From CAWCBG01 sp963793845 (GTDB taxonomy: Bacteria; Acidobacteriota; Terriglobia; Terriglobales; Acidobacteriaceae): a DNA stretch of 64,000 nucleotides. Where the stretch lies: contig CAWCBG010000011.1 in NCBI GenBank assembly GCA_963793845.1, forward strand, positions 186,001 through 250,000, given 5' to 3'. The translations under genes and the position numbers were made by a program. Positions 18,093 to 27,791 of the stretch are shown one piece after another. Each line of letters opens with the position of its first letter. Positions within the stretch are counted from its first letter, which is position 1. Below the pieces are notes generated by a model that saw nothing but the letters and a program-made list of their open reading frames with translations, had not been told where the DNA came from and did not search any database.

Positions 18093-18851
18093 TCACACTC
18101 CGAGGATGGCGTGCGTAACCGCCTGCCACCACGCGGGATTGGCGCGCCACAGATACACGGTGAGGCTCTGGCCGACGACCAGCACGGGCAGCGCATAGCG
18201 ATACACCTTGTGAATGCGGCCATCGACCACCAGATCGCGCACGACTCCGAGCACAATCAGAAGATCCAGACCGATATAGAAGATGCTGTGGTTGAACCAG
18301 AAATCGAATCGGCCAATGGCCGCGTCCATGAGTTCGCACGTCGCAATGAACACGAGACGCCGATGGTATTCCGGCTTCTTCCTCCACAGAATCGCCAGAG
18401 CGATGCACGTGCCGAACACGAGCATGTCCCAGAAAGGAATCGATAGAAAAGAAGCTACGTCGCGCTGATGGAGCACCACCATATCGAAGCGGGTCATGAC
18501 CACCGCGACCGTAAAGCCCAGCACTACCATGAGCGTGGCCAGCCCAGCTCCAAACCAGCCGAGCGTACGATGAACGCTCACCTTGCGCACTCGTATCAGG
18601 GCCGACTGCGCGATGAAGAACAGCACCCAGCTTGAGAAGGCGGCCCCGTGCATCCAGAGCAGCCACGGCCTCGCCGGATTGGCATGGAACAGATTGGCAT
18701 CGACCGTGCGGCTGAAGCCCCACATGACCAGTCCAGCCATCACCAGCGACATGCACAGATAGAAGTAGCGGCTCAAAAACCTTTTGAGTTGCGTCGTCGC
18801 GCTGGTCTCTTTTTCAAGACGAGCAGCGAACCCCACATTGCTAGCGGCCAT
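18093..18851 (-). CDS. Multi-pass membrane protein, function unknown
   Basis: 252 residues from the ATG at 18851, chosen because GAGGGGAAC lies just upstream; the longer reading to 18986 has an implausible leader. About seven transmembrane segments: YFYLCMSLVMAGLVMWGF, LLWMHGAAFSSWVLFFIA, LGWFGAGLATLMVVLGFTVAVV, DMLVFGTCIALAIL, RLVFIATCELMDAAI, IFYIGLDLLIVLGVV, YALPVLVVGQSLTVYLW. His-containing loops (HRTLGWF, YHRRLVF) recall heme- or metal-binding membrane proteins, but no family is assigned. Confidence 0.8.
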   Translation of the reverse strand: MAASNVGFAARLEKETSATTQLKRFLSRYFYLCMSLVMAGLVMWGFSRTVDANLFHANPARPWLLWMHGAAFSSWVLFFIAQSALIRVRKVSVHRTLGWFGAGLATLMVVLGFTVAVVMTRFDMVVLHQRDVASFLSIPFWDMLVFGTCIALAILWRKKPEYHRRLVFIATCELMDAAIGRFDFWFNHSIFYIGLDLLIVLGVVRDLVVDGRIHKVYRYALPVLVVGQSLTVYLWRANPAWWQAVTHAILGV

Positions 18852-19174
18852 GAACGTTCCCCTCGAATTACTCACGCATGCGATCCCACAGCGCAAGGAT
18901 TTCCCGTCAGCGGCACTCACGCGAAAACATTCTTTGGAACCCTGGGGACGGCAGTTGCAATACCTTAGCCGCACTTGCTCCAGCAATGCAACCTAAAAAC
19001 TCTCTCCTCTCTTAGCGGAGTGGTGGTGGACGATGTGTGCTTTTCACAGTTTCTTCTGCCGCGATCGCATGATCATCGATTGGTTCAACCGAGCTAGCCA
19101 AGGCGGCCAAGAAGTAAGGATTCATTCGGCGGTGAAAGAGCAATTTTTATCCACGCATGCGAGAAGAGAGCAAG
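18852..19174. other. Intergenic, nothing recognised
   Basis: About 320 bp between the membrane protein start and a small minus-strand ORF. No repeat, RNA or supported gene is seen. Confidence 0.3.
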
Positions 19175-19423
19175 CTATAAAACGCGAAGCGCTTGATCGT
19201 GAACGTCGCTTCCGGTCAATGCTGCGGTGCAGACCAGTTGCACTTCGCTTTCTGATGCTGGAACCCGCCTAAGCGAAGGCAGTGTCGCCAATCGCCGAGT
19301 AACGTCTATTCGTGTCACGACTTGATCCTCAGCCAGCCGCCGAGATGCAGCGGCGCGAACGACGAGGCTAAGCGCCAAGGCGACGTGCACCACCCAAAGA
19401 GAGCTTGTTGAGTTGATGTTCAT
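19175..19423 (-). CDS. Small putative membrane-anchored protein downstream of the TonB receptor
   Basis: 82 residues from the ATG at 19423 (GGAAGAA upstream). One N-terminal hydrophobic segment (SLWVVHVALALSLVVRAAA) is followed by a polar tail with a Cys (LVCTAALTGSDVHDQAL). It lies about 130 bp downstream of the receptor gene on the same strand and could be part of its operon. Evidence is thin. Confidence 0.35.
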   Translation of the reverse strand: MNINSTSSLWVVHVALALSLVVRAAASRRLAEDQVVTRIDVTRRLATLPSLRRVPASESEVQLVCTAALTGSDVHDQALRVL

Positions 19424-19553
19424 TTCTTCCGTCCGTCGCGCCTCAGCCAGAGAGCTGAAGATGACGGACAAGCAACAAGTAGGGCCAGGAACTGTGGATC
19501 CCCGGTCCTCCCCACAGGTGGAACCGTGAATTAATTAGTCCAAACTGCTTCAC

Positions 19554-22131
19554 TTATTTCGACCCGAAAGTGTAGCGAAACCCGAATCGCGCCTGGAAGG
19601 GTTCGGTAGGGTGCATAACGTCTCCGAATGCCGCCACGGTTGTTGGCGTTATTCGGGAGATATAAGCGTAATCGATATCGTGATCGTAGCGGTCAAGCAA
19701 ATTCAAAAGTTGGGCCGACACGCTCCAGTTTTTGTTGATGTGATAACCGACCTCCGCATTGACCAATATGGTTGAACTTGACCGATAAATTGCGTCAGAC
19801 GTCAAATTGCGCGGGCCGAAGGCGCGCAGGCGCAAACTCCCCCAAAAGCCTTTGTAATTCTGCACTGTGACGCCTGATGAAAGCACGATCCCAACCGCTT
19901 CGGGTACCCACTTACCACCCGGGCCCTGCACAGGATACTGGCCACTACCCACGTTGATGTAAGCGGCGTCATCTGGGTCTACTTCGGTAAAGAGGGCCTT
20001 GGAATCGGCGAAGTCGAGATCAAAAGCCAAGTTTTTCCATGGTGTGTAGTAGTTCGCCCATTCGATGCCATAACGATTGCTCGGCGATGCTGAAGGAACC
20101 GTGGCTCCGGTATCGCCGTCCTGTTGCAGTTCGGAATTACTGTGTAGATACCAGAGCGAAAGGGTACTTTGCAGATGTGGGACGGCTACCGTGCGCACGC
20201 CGATTTCCGCGCCTTTGGTTTGGACCAGAGGGCTAACTGGGGTGGTGGGGGTTGGGAAAGGAAAGTCCGGCGAAATCGGTTGCACCCTTTGCGTTGCGCC
20301 GCGCACGTCGTTGCTGTGAAAACTGAATCCACCCTGTATATAGAACTCAGTATTGAACCACGGGCCGAAAATCAAACTTGCTTTTGGGCTGGGCAGAAAC
20401 TGGCTGACCGAGCCGGAATTGAGTTGCGCAAAGTTGATCACGGGAGAGCCAGGCAGTTCGGTAGCGACATAGGGGGGAGTCAAGTTGGTGTTGGAATAGA
20501 TGGCTTCGTCGCCGCGCAGGGCCAGGACGGAGCGGAATTTTTCCCGCCCACTGGGTTTTATTTTCTGCGTAAAAACTCACCATCGTGTCGGTGAATTTAT
20601 TCAAATCGGTGGCCGCGGGCAGGACCGCGATCAGATCCGGATTGTTAGCGCATTCGGGGATAGGCTCGTCATTGCAGGCGTTGCTATCATTCTTGTCGGT
20701 GCGCAGACGATCTTCCGTGCGGTAAAGGCCGTTGTGAACCCAATCGTTGCGGAGCTGCAGGCCGAAGGTATTTTCCACCTTGCGGCCAAACCAATGGCTG
20801 AAAATCGTGTGGGCTGCGTCAAATCCAGCCACCCAGCGCCTGTCCTGCTGTTCGAATTGATCGCCCTTTATGGGGTCATTCAGGTAGTAGGTGAAGTCGG
20901 AAAACAAATCGAGATCATAATAAAATCCGTAGGCTGTGATGCTCGTCGCGGAATTTGTGCCTTGGTGATGCCATTCAGCCTGCAAGCTGTAACGCTGTGA
21001 GTTGCCACCGTCAGTCGGGTTCAGTGCGCCGAAGAAGCCAACGAGAGGTACGGCGGTATCAGGGATTTGATCGCTGGAGTTCCATTTTCCGTGGTAACTG
21101 CGGGACGTGATGCTGAAACCATTGGTGGCGTCGCCCTGGCTGTAGGTCAGAAGGCCGTTGAATTTGGCATAGGCATCCGGATGCTTCCAGGGGCCGTTAT
21201 TGTAGTACGCTTCTCCGCCGAATAGCAGGATGCCCGGACCGAGCTTGTGCGAAACGCCGAAAACGGCACGCGCATAGTCATACATGCCGAGTTCCACCTG
21301 GAAGAAGTTCTGGGGAAACGTCTTATAAAATTGGATGTTGGCCGAACCAGCTGAGCTATAGTTGCCGACCTCAGCGTAATAAGGACCTTTCTCGAAATTC
21401 ATCCGCTGCACAAACTCCGGAGTGACGGTGTTCATGTCCGCATAACCTTCGCCGTGCGCGTGCGACGGCAGGTTAAGAGGCATACCGTCGAGGAACACGG
21501 CGAAATCTGTGCCGTGGTCGAGATTGAAGCCGCGAAGGAAATATTGGTTGGCCTTACCGCCGCCGGCGTGTTGAGTGATGATGAGACCGGGAACCGTCTC
21601 CAAAATTTCTCCCGAACGAAGAATCGGACGATCTTCGATTTCCTTTGCGCCCACCGTTCCCTGGGTGGCGGAATCGGCAATTCCGACAAGGCTATCCTCC
21701 CGGCCCTGCACCTCTACTGTGGTGCTCACGGCGCTCACAGCCAGAGAGACACGCAACGGGGCCAGTTCCGCGGTAGTCCCTATGGTGACGGGCATTTCTT
21801 TGGTTTCAAAACCGGGACTCGATACGACAAGTTGATAGTCACCCGCCGCGAGTCCAGAAATACTGAAGGAGCCGTTGCTGTCTGACTGTGTCAATCTTTG
21901 CATGCTACCGTCCGCGCTTCGAACCATCACGCTCGCGCCTGCAAGCACTGCGCCAGACGTGTCAACGACGATTCCTGACAGGGGAGTGGTTCCTTGGGCG
22001 GCCTGTACGCTAATCTGCTGCTGCTGTCCGGAAGCCACGGAGAGGCCACAGCAGGCCAGCACAAGCAGACTCAGAATGGAGGGAAACATGCCCAGACAAA
22101 GCTGCAATATGACTCGCTTTGAACTGTGCAA
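19554..22131 (-). pseudogene. TonB-dependent outer-membrane receptor, single-base frameshift; probable nickel/metal uptake
   Basis: The first reading frame (22131 to about 20540) has a signal peptide, a carboxypeptidase-regulatory-like domain (residues about 48-130), a plug (GEILETVPGLIITQHAGGGKANQYFLRGF) and the start of the barrel. The remaining barrel (SVLALRGDEAIYSN..., ending ARFGFRYTF) is in another frame. Removing one base from the five-T run at 20538-20542 joins them exactly as WAGKFRSVLALRGDEAIY, giving one receptor of about 860 residues. This is a recent mutation, phase variation or a sequencing error. It is divergent from nikR, so metal-dependent repression is likely. Confidence 0.9.
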
Positions 22132-22365
22132 GATGCGCCTCCGGGTTCTATAGGTTGCGTTGCACGACTTTGAATTTGTAACACATTTTGTAATTTCGTG
22201 CTACGATAAATCGCCTTCCGATTTCGCCGCATTTTGGGCCCAGGGGAGTGTCTTGGCAAATCTCAAAAGCACAAAGGGCGTCCTCCTGACAGCGTAGTTG
22301 AGTAAGCTATAGTGGCTGATAAGTTTACGCGGCCAAATCGTGCGCTAGGGAGAGCCGACACCAAT
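22132..22365. promoter_or_regulatory. Divergent promoter region between the TonB receptor and nikR
   Basis: It contains a dyad GTTGCACG (22159-22166) / CGTGCTAC (22197-22204) with a 30-bp spacer, enclosing a direct repeat TTTGTAA at 22175 and 22187. These could be the NikR operator and promoters, but the spacing does not match the enteric GTATGA-N16-TCATAC site. Confidence 0.35.
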
Positions 22366-22782
22366 ATGGCAGAACTGACCCGAACCGGAGTTTCCCTTGA
22401 AGAGGATTTGCTCGAGCAGTTCGATCGAGTGATTGCCAGGCGTGGCTATAAGAACCGCTCCGAGGCGATCCGCGACTTAATACGCGAGAGCCTGGTTGCG
22501 GAAGCGGTCGACAAGAACAAACAGATTGTTGCCACGCTTTCCATGATTTACGACCACCACCGGCCCAATCTCTCCAATAAGTTGAACGAAATTCAGCACC
22601 ACTCCCATGGCAGCGTTCTGGCAGCGACCCACGTTCACCTCGATGCTGACAACTGCCTGGAAGTGGTCATCATGAAGGGACGCAGCGGCGAGATCCAGCA
22701 CCTCGCCGATCACATGCTGGCCATGCGCGGCGTAAAGCATGGGAAACTGGTGGTCACGACCACCGGCAAAGACCTGAGGTAG
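22366..22782 (+). CDS. nikR: NikR-type nickel-responsive transcriptional regulator
   Basis: 138 residues from the ATG at 22366 (MAELTRTGVSL). The N-terminal ribbon-helix-helix (TGVSLEEDLLEQFDRVIARRGYKNRSEAIRDLIRE) binds DNA. The C-terminal ACT-like domain carries the metal ligands HVHLDADNCLEV plus an upstream His cluster (QHHSHGS), so nickel sensing is expected. An in-frame start at 22312 adds a non-conserved leader. It is transcribed away from the TonB receptor, which is its likely target. Confidence 0.93.
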   Translation: MAELTRTGVSLEEDLLEQFDRVIARRGYKNRSEAIRDLIRESLVAEAVDKNKQIVATLSMIYDHHRPNLSNKLNEIQHHSHGSVLAATHVHLDADNCLEVVIMKGRSGEIQHLADHMLAMRGVKHGKLVVTTTGKDLR

Positions 22783-23120
22783 TGGTGGCATCGATGACCC
22801 CGCCGATCCAAACAGCACTTGCGGAGCATTTGGAAACAGTTCCGTACCTGAACCGCCGTTCAGGAGTGCACTTCTCCAATTGTCCAGAAACCGGCAATGG
22901 GAGATTACCCCTGTTAAGACGGCTAGCATCCGGTGACGGCACGTCACGTCAACTTTCCGCCTAACGCCCGACCCGTGGAGAACTCCACCAAGTCGCAGGC
23001 ACAAGGATGGAACGCCGACAACCCGTCAAACTGGATTCCTTCCGGTTGGCCGACCACACGCCTGATAGCTCTTGGGATGCGATTTTCAGATGGTGTTAGA
23101 CTGCTCGGGTTTGTTGGTCT
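22783..23120. other. Intergenic, nothing recognised
   Basis: About 340 bp between nikR and the DtxR-type regulator. No supported gene, RNA or repeat. Confidence 0.3.
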
Positions 23121-23126
23121 GTGCTG

Positions 23127-23789
23127 ATGTCGCCGATGATCACCATCTCCAAAGAGGATTACCTGAAAGCCATCGCCGAGGCGGAAGCCGAGGGTCAATC
23201 CGTCATTCCTGCTGCTCTGGCACACTGGCTTTCGGTGACCAGGCCCGCAGTAACGTTCGCCCTAAAGCGCCTCACCAAAGACGGCCTCGTCTCCATCAAG
23301 AGAGATGGCCACGTCCGGCTGACTCCACAGGGCCGCGAAATTGCCGAACGTACCATCGTCCGCCACCACCTTATCGAACGCATGTTGTCGGAGATATTTG
23401 GCATGGCGTGGTACGAGGTCCATGACGAAGCCGAGCGGCTGGAACACGCGGTGTCGCCGGCCTTCGAAAAGAAGTTAGTCGAAAAGCTCGGACGCAAATC
23501 CACCTGCCCTCACGGCAACGGGCTCACCTTGCGCCGTCCCGACGAACGCCGCAAGCAGGGTATGCGCCTACTGTCCGAGGCTGACGCTGGCGCTAAATAC
23601 ATGGTTGCCAGCGTTTACGAGCGAGACCGCAAGTTGCTGGAGTTCTTCGACCAGGAAGGCATTCGTCCCGGAGTGCATGTAACAGTCGAAGCCCGAAATT
23701 ACGACGGCACGGTCTCCCTTTCCGTGGGCAAGCGCGCGATTCGACTGGGCGCCGCCGCAGCGGAGAAGATATGGCTTTCCAAAGCATAA
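23127..23789 (+). CDS. DtxR/MntR-family metal-dependent transcriptional regulator
   Basis: About 220 residues. An N-terminal winged helix (ISKEDYLKAIAEAEAEGQSVIPAALAHWLSVTRPAVTFALKRL) is followed by the dimerisation and metal domain (RHHLIERMLSEIFGMAWYEVHDEAERLEHAVSP, with His/Glu ligands) and a C-terminal FeoA/SH3-like domain (GIRPGVHVTVEARNYDGTVSLSV). Metal-bound protein would repress iron or manganese uptake. The start is uncertain among GTG 23121, ATG 23127 and ATG 23136. It lies 100 bp upstream of a large TonB receptor on the same strand, its plausible target. Confidence 0.9.
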   Translation: MSPMITISKEDYLKAIAEAEAEGQSVIPAALAHWLSVTRPAVTFALKRLTKDGLVSIKRDGHVRLTPQGREIAERTIVRHHLIERMLSEIFGMAWYEVHDEAERLEHAVSPAFEKKLVEKLGRKSTCPHGNGLTLRRPDERRKQGMRLLSEADAGAKYMVASVYERDRKLLEFFDQEGIRPGVHVTVEARNYDGTVSLSVGKRAIRLGAAAAEKIWLSKA

Positions 23790-23822
23790 TATTCGTCGCT
23801 TGTTAATTGCAGTTAACGAATT

Positions 23823-23834
23823 ATGGTGTACCAT
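23823..23834 (+). promoter_or_regulatory. Palindrome overlapping the receptor promoter
   Basis: ATGGT-GT-ACCAT lies at 23823-23834, overlapping a possible -10 (TATGGT) downstream of TTGTTA. It is a candidate operator for the upstream DtxR-type regulator; this is inferred from position and symmetry only. Confidence 0.3.
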
Positions 23835-23889
23835 GATTTGAGACGAACGACGACCCTCCTCGTCGTTTCTTAAGTTCAGGGGACACATA

Positions 23890-26800
23890 GTGAATTCGAG
23901 CGTTGCGCCGGCCCTGCACAAGCTGCGTCACCTCACGCTCCTGGCCGCGGTTGTCATCTTGCTGGCTTCCTCCCTGGCTTGGGCGCAGGGCGAAACTACC
24001 AGTGCTATTCTCGGCCAGGTCGCGGACTCCACCAGCGCGGCGGTTCCGGGTGCGACCGTCACGATTATCAACCGTGACACCGGTTTGAAGCGCACTGCAA
24101 AGACCGACGAAGCTGGCCGCTTCAATTTCCCGCAATTACCGCCGGGCAGCTATTCCGTCCATGCTGAAGCGCAGGGATTCGAGCCCGCACTGGCGAATAA
24201 CGTCATTGCAGGTCTGGGACAGAAGCAGACCGTCAACCTCGCTCTGAAGGTAGCGCAGGCCAGACAGACGGTCGAGGTCACCTCCGAAGCAGCCATCCTT
24301 AACACCGAAAATGCCAACACCACCACGACCCTGAGTGCGCCCGCGCTCGAAGATCTTCCCAACCCCGGTGGCGACCTGACCTACCCGTTGCAGTTTGCTC
24401 CGGGAGCGCTCATCAACACTGCGGGCAGTGGCAATGACTTCGTTGGCGGCACCAACGGTTATGGCAATGTGGAGTTCAACGGCCTGCCCGCACTTTCCAA
24501 TGGCTACATCGTTGACGGCCTGGAGACCAACGACCCGCTCACCAATCTCAACAGCGGTCTTTCCACCAATCTTGTGCTCGGCCTCAACTCAATTTCCGAG
24601 GTGACCGTCAACACGCTCTCCTATTCCGTGGACCAGGGCAGGTATGGAGCGTCGCAGGTCAACTATGTCACCAAGTCCGGCACCAACCAATTTCACGGCA
24701 ATCTCTACGAACTGTGGAACGGAGCGGTCCTGAACGCGTCCGACTACTTCCTCAATGCCACCTCAGGCAATCAGAAGCCGGGTTCGGTGATGAACCACTT
24801 CGGAGGAAGCCTGGGCGGCCCCATCATTCATGACAAGCTGTTTTTCTTTTTCGATAGTGAGTGGGTGCGCATCGCGCTGCCGATTTTCTCGACGGTGACC
24901 GTGCCGACCGCCGCTTTCCAGCAATACGTGCTGCAGCAGCTCCCGCGGGGCGGGACGGATTCCGTGACCGGTTCGCACTATGCGCCGTCACCACAACTTG
25001 TGCCGTTCTACCAGAAGATGTTTTCGCTCTACAACGACACCAACGGCACGCCCCTCGCAGTTTTGGGCTGCCCGTTCAACTCCAACGGATCGCCCGCTTC
25101 AGGCAGCCCACCGAACGGCAACGGTTGCGCCAATCGTAAAGGAGTTTCGCATTCCAGCGACGATCACGAACAAGTGCAGACCGCTCGTATCGATTACAAC
25201 GTCAGCCCTAATAACACGGCGTGGTTCCGCTTTCAGGCCGACACCGGATTGCAGGCAGCCTACACCGACCCCATCAATCCGCTGTTCAATTCCATCTCGT
25301 CGCAGCCTCTTTATTCCTTCGCAGCAGGCTACACGCATGTGTTCTCGCAAAACCTGGTGAACTACTTCAACCCTGCGTTCTCCTGGTATGAAAGTCTCTT
25401 CGCACCCAGCAACTTTCAGCAGACGCTGGCCGCTTTCCCCATCGTGCTGCAAGGCATCGGCGCCAACGCCCCCTTCACCACCATCGGAGGCCTCGACAAC
25501 ACCTGGCTGCAGGGACGGCGCGCTACGCGCTTCTTTATCAACGACAATCTGGCGTGGAGTCACGGCGCGCACGAGTTGCGGTTCGGCACCAACATCCGCA
25601 TCTTCCGTCTCAACGACTATGACTTCGGCGAGGGAACCGTTCCCACCGTGACCTATGCGACGCTGCCGCAGTTTATCTACGGCGTAGCTTCGACCGCGAG
25701 CAAGACCTTCCCGACAGCGGCGAATGAACCGTTTAATTTCCTCAATCTCGATTTCTACGCGCAGGACACATGGAAGCTCAGCCCATCGCTCACCTGGACT
25801 TTCGGCCTGCGCGACACCTACAACTCCAACCCGCTTAATCCGCATTACCAAGTGGCGCGGCTGGATGGCTCGTTCTATTCCATCGCGCACGATGTCAATC
25901 AGCCGCTGAACCAGGTCATCCAGACCGGCCTGGGCAATCTCTTTGCGTCCACTCCGGCGGCGATTCTGCAACCCCGAATGGCATTTGCCTGGCAGTTACA
26001 GCGCAATACCGTCCTGCGCACCGGCTTCGGTGTTTTCAGCGACATCCTGCCGGGCAGCGTCGCCGATCTGGTCGGAATGAACCCGCCATACGTACAGACA
26101 TTTCAGGGTGGTTTGCTGGGCAGCGTCGGCGGCACAGCCATCGCGCCCGGCGTTCCCAATAGTGCTGTCGATGCTACCATCGCGGCCAATCAGAGATTCA
26201 CCACCGGGTTCACGCAGGGTGTACTCTCCTGCGCATCGCCGCTCTCCAATTCCGCGACTTGCCTTCCTCCCGTTGCCATGACCGCCGTTCCGGATGGCAC
26301 GCTCCATGCCCCGTACTTCATGCAGTGGAGCTTGGGCATCGAGCATCAGGTGGGAAACAGCGCAAGCCTGCAGGTGCAATATGTCGGCACGCGCGCGGTG
26401 AACCAGCCCTATCTCACGCAAGTCAACGGATACCAGACGGTCTGCCCCGGCTGTTTCACGCCATTTCCGTACGGCGAACCAACCGACCCTCGATTCGGCG
26501 CGGTGACGCAGTTCTCGACGGGCGCCAACAGCCATTACAACGGCCTGCAGCTGACCGCCATGAAGCGCATGAGCCACGGCTTCCAGGGCCAGATCAACTA
26601 CACCTGGAGCCATTGCCTCGATACGGTTTCCAACGGAGGGTTCTTGCAATTTTCCGCGGGCGGAATCCTTTCGCCTCTGCCGGGAGAGTTGGCACGCGAC
26701 TACGGCAACTGCGACTACGACATTCGCCACAACCTCACCGCGCAATACACCTATCAGTTGCCGTTCAAAGTGCCGAAGCGTGAATTGGGATACATCGTGA

Positions 26801-27390
26801 ACGGGTGGCAGATTTCCGGCACTGTCTTCTGGCACAGTGGTGTACCGTTCTCGGTGTTGAGCACACCCTATGCAGCAAATGGCAACGGTATCGTGCAAGG
26901 CAGCGGACCGCAGTTCGCCAGCATCGTGCCCGGCGCCGATCCCTACTGCCGCCACTGCAACATCCCCGGCGTCACGCAGCCGGGTACGATTCAGTGGCTC
27001 AATCCTGACGCGTTCGTTTCAGCCGTCGATCCTTCCTCGGGAACCTGCTACGGCGGCGACACAGCGCAGAATTGCCAGTTCGGGAACCTCGCGCGCAATG
27101 CCTTGCGCGGGCCCGACTTCTTCTGGAGCGATCTTTACGTCACCAAGTGGTTCCCACTTACGGAACGGGTGAAACTGCGTTTCGACGCGCAATTCTTCAA
27201 TGTATTCAACCATCCCAACTTCGGACTCCCCAGCAACGTGCTGGCAGGTGTGCCCGGCAACCCGTCAACCCAGACGGGCTTCGGCGCGCTGACCTACACC
27301 ACGTCGCCTCCGACCGGGTTGCTCGGCGTCGGATTGGGCGGCGACAGCAGCCCCCGGATGATTGCGTTTCAAGCGCGCATCGAATTCTGA
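23890..27390 (+). CDS. Oar-like TonB-dependent receptor with carboxypeptidase-regulatory-like domain
   Basis: 1166 residues from a GTG start with CAGGGGAC upstream. Signal peptide to about residue 37 (LAAVVILLASSLAWAQ), carboxypeptidase-regulatory-like beta sandwich (residues about 40-120, GQVADSTSAAVPGATVTI), plug (about 140-260, NGLPALSNGYIVDGLETNDPL) and a large barrel ending in an aromatic strand (MIAFQARIEF). This architecture is expanded in acidobacteria; substrates range from peptides to glycans and metals. The adjacent DtxR-type regulator suggests metal-related control. A terminator-like hairpin follows. Confidence 0.92.
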   Translation: MNSSVAPALHKLRHLTLLAAVVILLASSLAWAQGETTSAILGQVADSTSAAVPGATVTIINRDTGLKRTAKTDEAGRFNFPQLPPGSYSVHAEAQGFEPALANNVIAGLGQKQTVNLALKVAQARQTVEVTSEAAILNTENANTTTTLSAPALEDLPNPGGDLTYPLQFAPGALINTAGSGNDFVGGTNGYGNVEFNGLPALSNGYIVDGLETNDPLTNLNSGLSTNLVLGLNSISEVTVNTLSYSVDQGRYGASQVNYVTKSGTNQFHGNLYELWNGAVLNASDYFLNATSGNQKPGSVMNHFGGSLGGPIIHDKLFFFFDSEWVRIALPIFSTVTVPTAAFQQYVLQQLPRGGTDSVTGSHYAPSPQLVPFYQKMFSLYNDTNGTPLAVLGCPFNSNGSPASGSPPNGNGCANRKGVSHSSDDHEQVQTARIDYNVSPNNTAWFRFQADTGLQAAYTDPINPLFNSISSQPLYSFAAGYTHVFSQNLVNYFNPAFSWYESLFAPSNFQQTLAAFPIVLQGIGANAPFTTIGGLDNTWLQGRRATRFFINDNLAWSHGAHELRFGTNIRIFRLNDYDFGEGTVPTVTYATLPQFIYGVASTASKTFPTAANEPFNFLNLDFYAQDTWKLSPSLTWTFGLRDTYNSNPLNPHYQVARLDGSFYSIAHDVNQPLNQVIQTGLGNLFASTPAAILQPRMAFAWQLQRNTVLRTGFGVFSDILPGSVADLVGMNPPYVQTFQGGLLGSVGGTAIAPGVPNSAVDATIAANQRFTTGFTQGVLSCASPLSNSATCLPPVAMTAVPDGTLHAPYFMQWSLGIEHQVGNSASLQVQYVGTRAVNQPYLTQVNGYQTVCPGCFTPFPYGEPTDPRFGAVTQFSTGANSHYNGLQLTAMKRMSHGFQGQINYTWSHCLDTVSNGGFLQFSAGGILSPLPGELARDYGNCDYDIRHNLTAQYTYQLPFKVPKRELGYIVNGWQISGTVFWHSGVPFSVLSTPYAANGNGIVQGSGPQFASIVPGADPYCRHCNIPGVTQPGTIQWLNPDAFVSAVDPSSGTCYGGDTAQNCQFGNLARNALRGPDFFWSDLYVTKWFPLTERVKLRFDAQFFNVFNHPNFGLPSNVLAGVPGNPSTQTGFGALTYTTSPPTGLLGVGLGGDSSPRMIAFQARIEF

Positions 27391-27482
27391 CTTGATCAGT
27401 TTATGGATCCCCTCGGTGACGGTGTGATCGTCGTGTTACGATCACGGGCCACCGGGAAGTTGGCCTTGGGAAATGTGGCTTT

Positions 27483-27528
27483 GGAACGGCGGAACGGAGT
27501 GGATTTAGCCGTTCTGCTGTTCCCTTTT
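27483..27528 (+). terminator. Terminator-like hairpin after the TonB receptor
   Basis: A 15-bp stem (13 identities, mismatches able to wobble) between GGAACGGCGGAACGG (27483-27497) and CCGTTCTGCTGTTCC (27509-27523) is followed by CTTTTG. A separate 8-bp hairpin GTGATCGT/ACGATCAC lies at 27424-27445. Confidence 0.6.
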
Positions 27529-27574
27529 GTGCCCATAAGAAATCGGCTCTTTTGCTCTAAGTCTCTGAAAAGAT

Positions 27575-27623
27575 TTGGCGTCCCCGACGGGATTTGAACC
27601 CGTGTTACCGCCGTGAAAGGGCG
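27575..27623 (-). repeat. att site, orphan 3' half of tRNA-Glu
   Basis: 49 bp identical to the 3' part of tRNA-Glu (from the anticodon arm to CCA) at 62547-62595. It stops at the anticodon stem and cannot form a tRNA, so it marks the distal island boundary left by site-specific integration. Confidence 0.92.
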
Positions 27624-27715
27624 CTCAGTTATCTGAAAACACAGTACTTACAAGGCAGCGGTCGCTCTGCAATGTCCCGTAAGTAACCGAAAAGAACGCT
27701 AAGGAACACACGGAA

Positions 27716-27748
27716 CTTGTACCGTTCTTGTACCGCGATTAAGGTACA
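27716..27748 (+). promoter_or_regulatory. Candidate autoregulatory operator of the RES-Xre operon
   Basis: Direct repeats CTTGTACCG at 27716-27724 and 27727-27735 are followed by an inverted half-site GGTACA at 27743-27748, all 45-75 bp before the antitoxin ATG. Xre/ParS-type antitoxins usually repress their own promoter, so these are plausible binding sites. Confidence 0.45.
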
Positions 27749-27791
27749 TCCTGCCGCTATTTCTGTGGCATCATGTACTAGAGGCAAGACG

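Noticed and set aside
22159..22204. Classical NikR operator
   Set aside because: Spacing and half-sites do not match GTATGA-N16-TCATAC; kept only as a weak regulatory candidate.
27575..27623. A second functional tRNA-Glu
   Set aside because: Only the 3' half from the anticodon arm to CCA is present; the D arm and 5' acceptor strand are missing.
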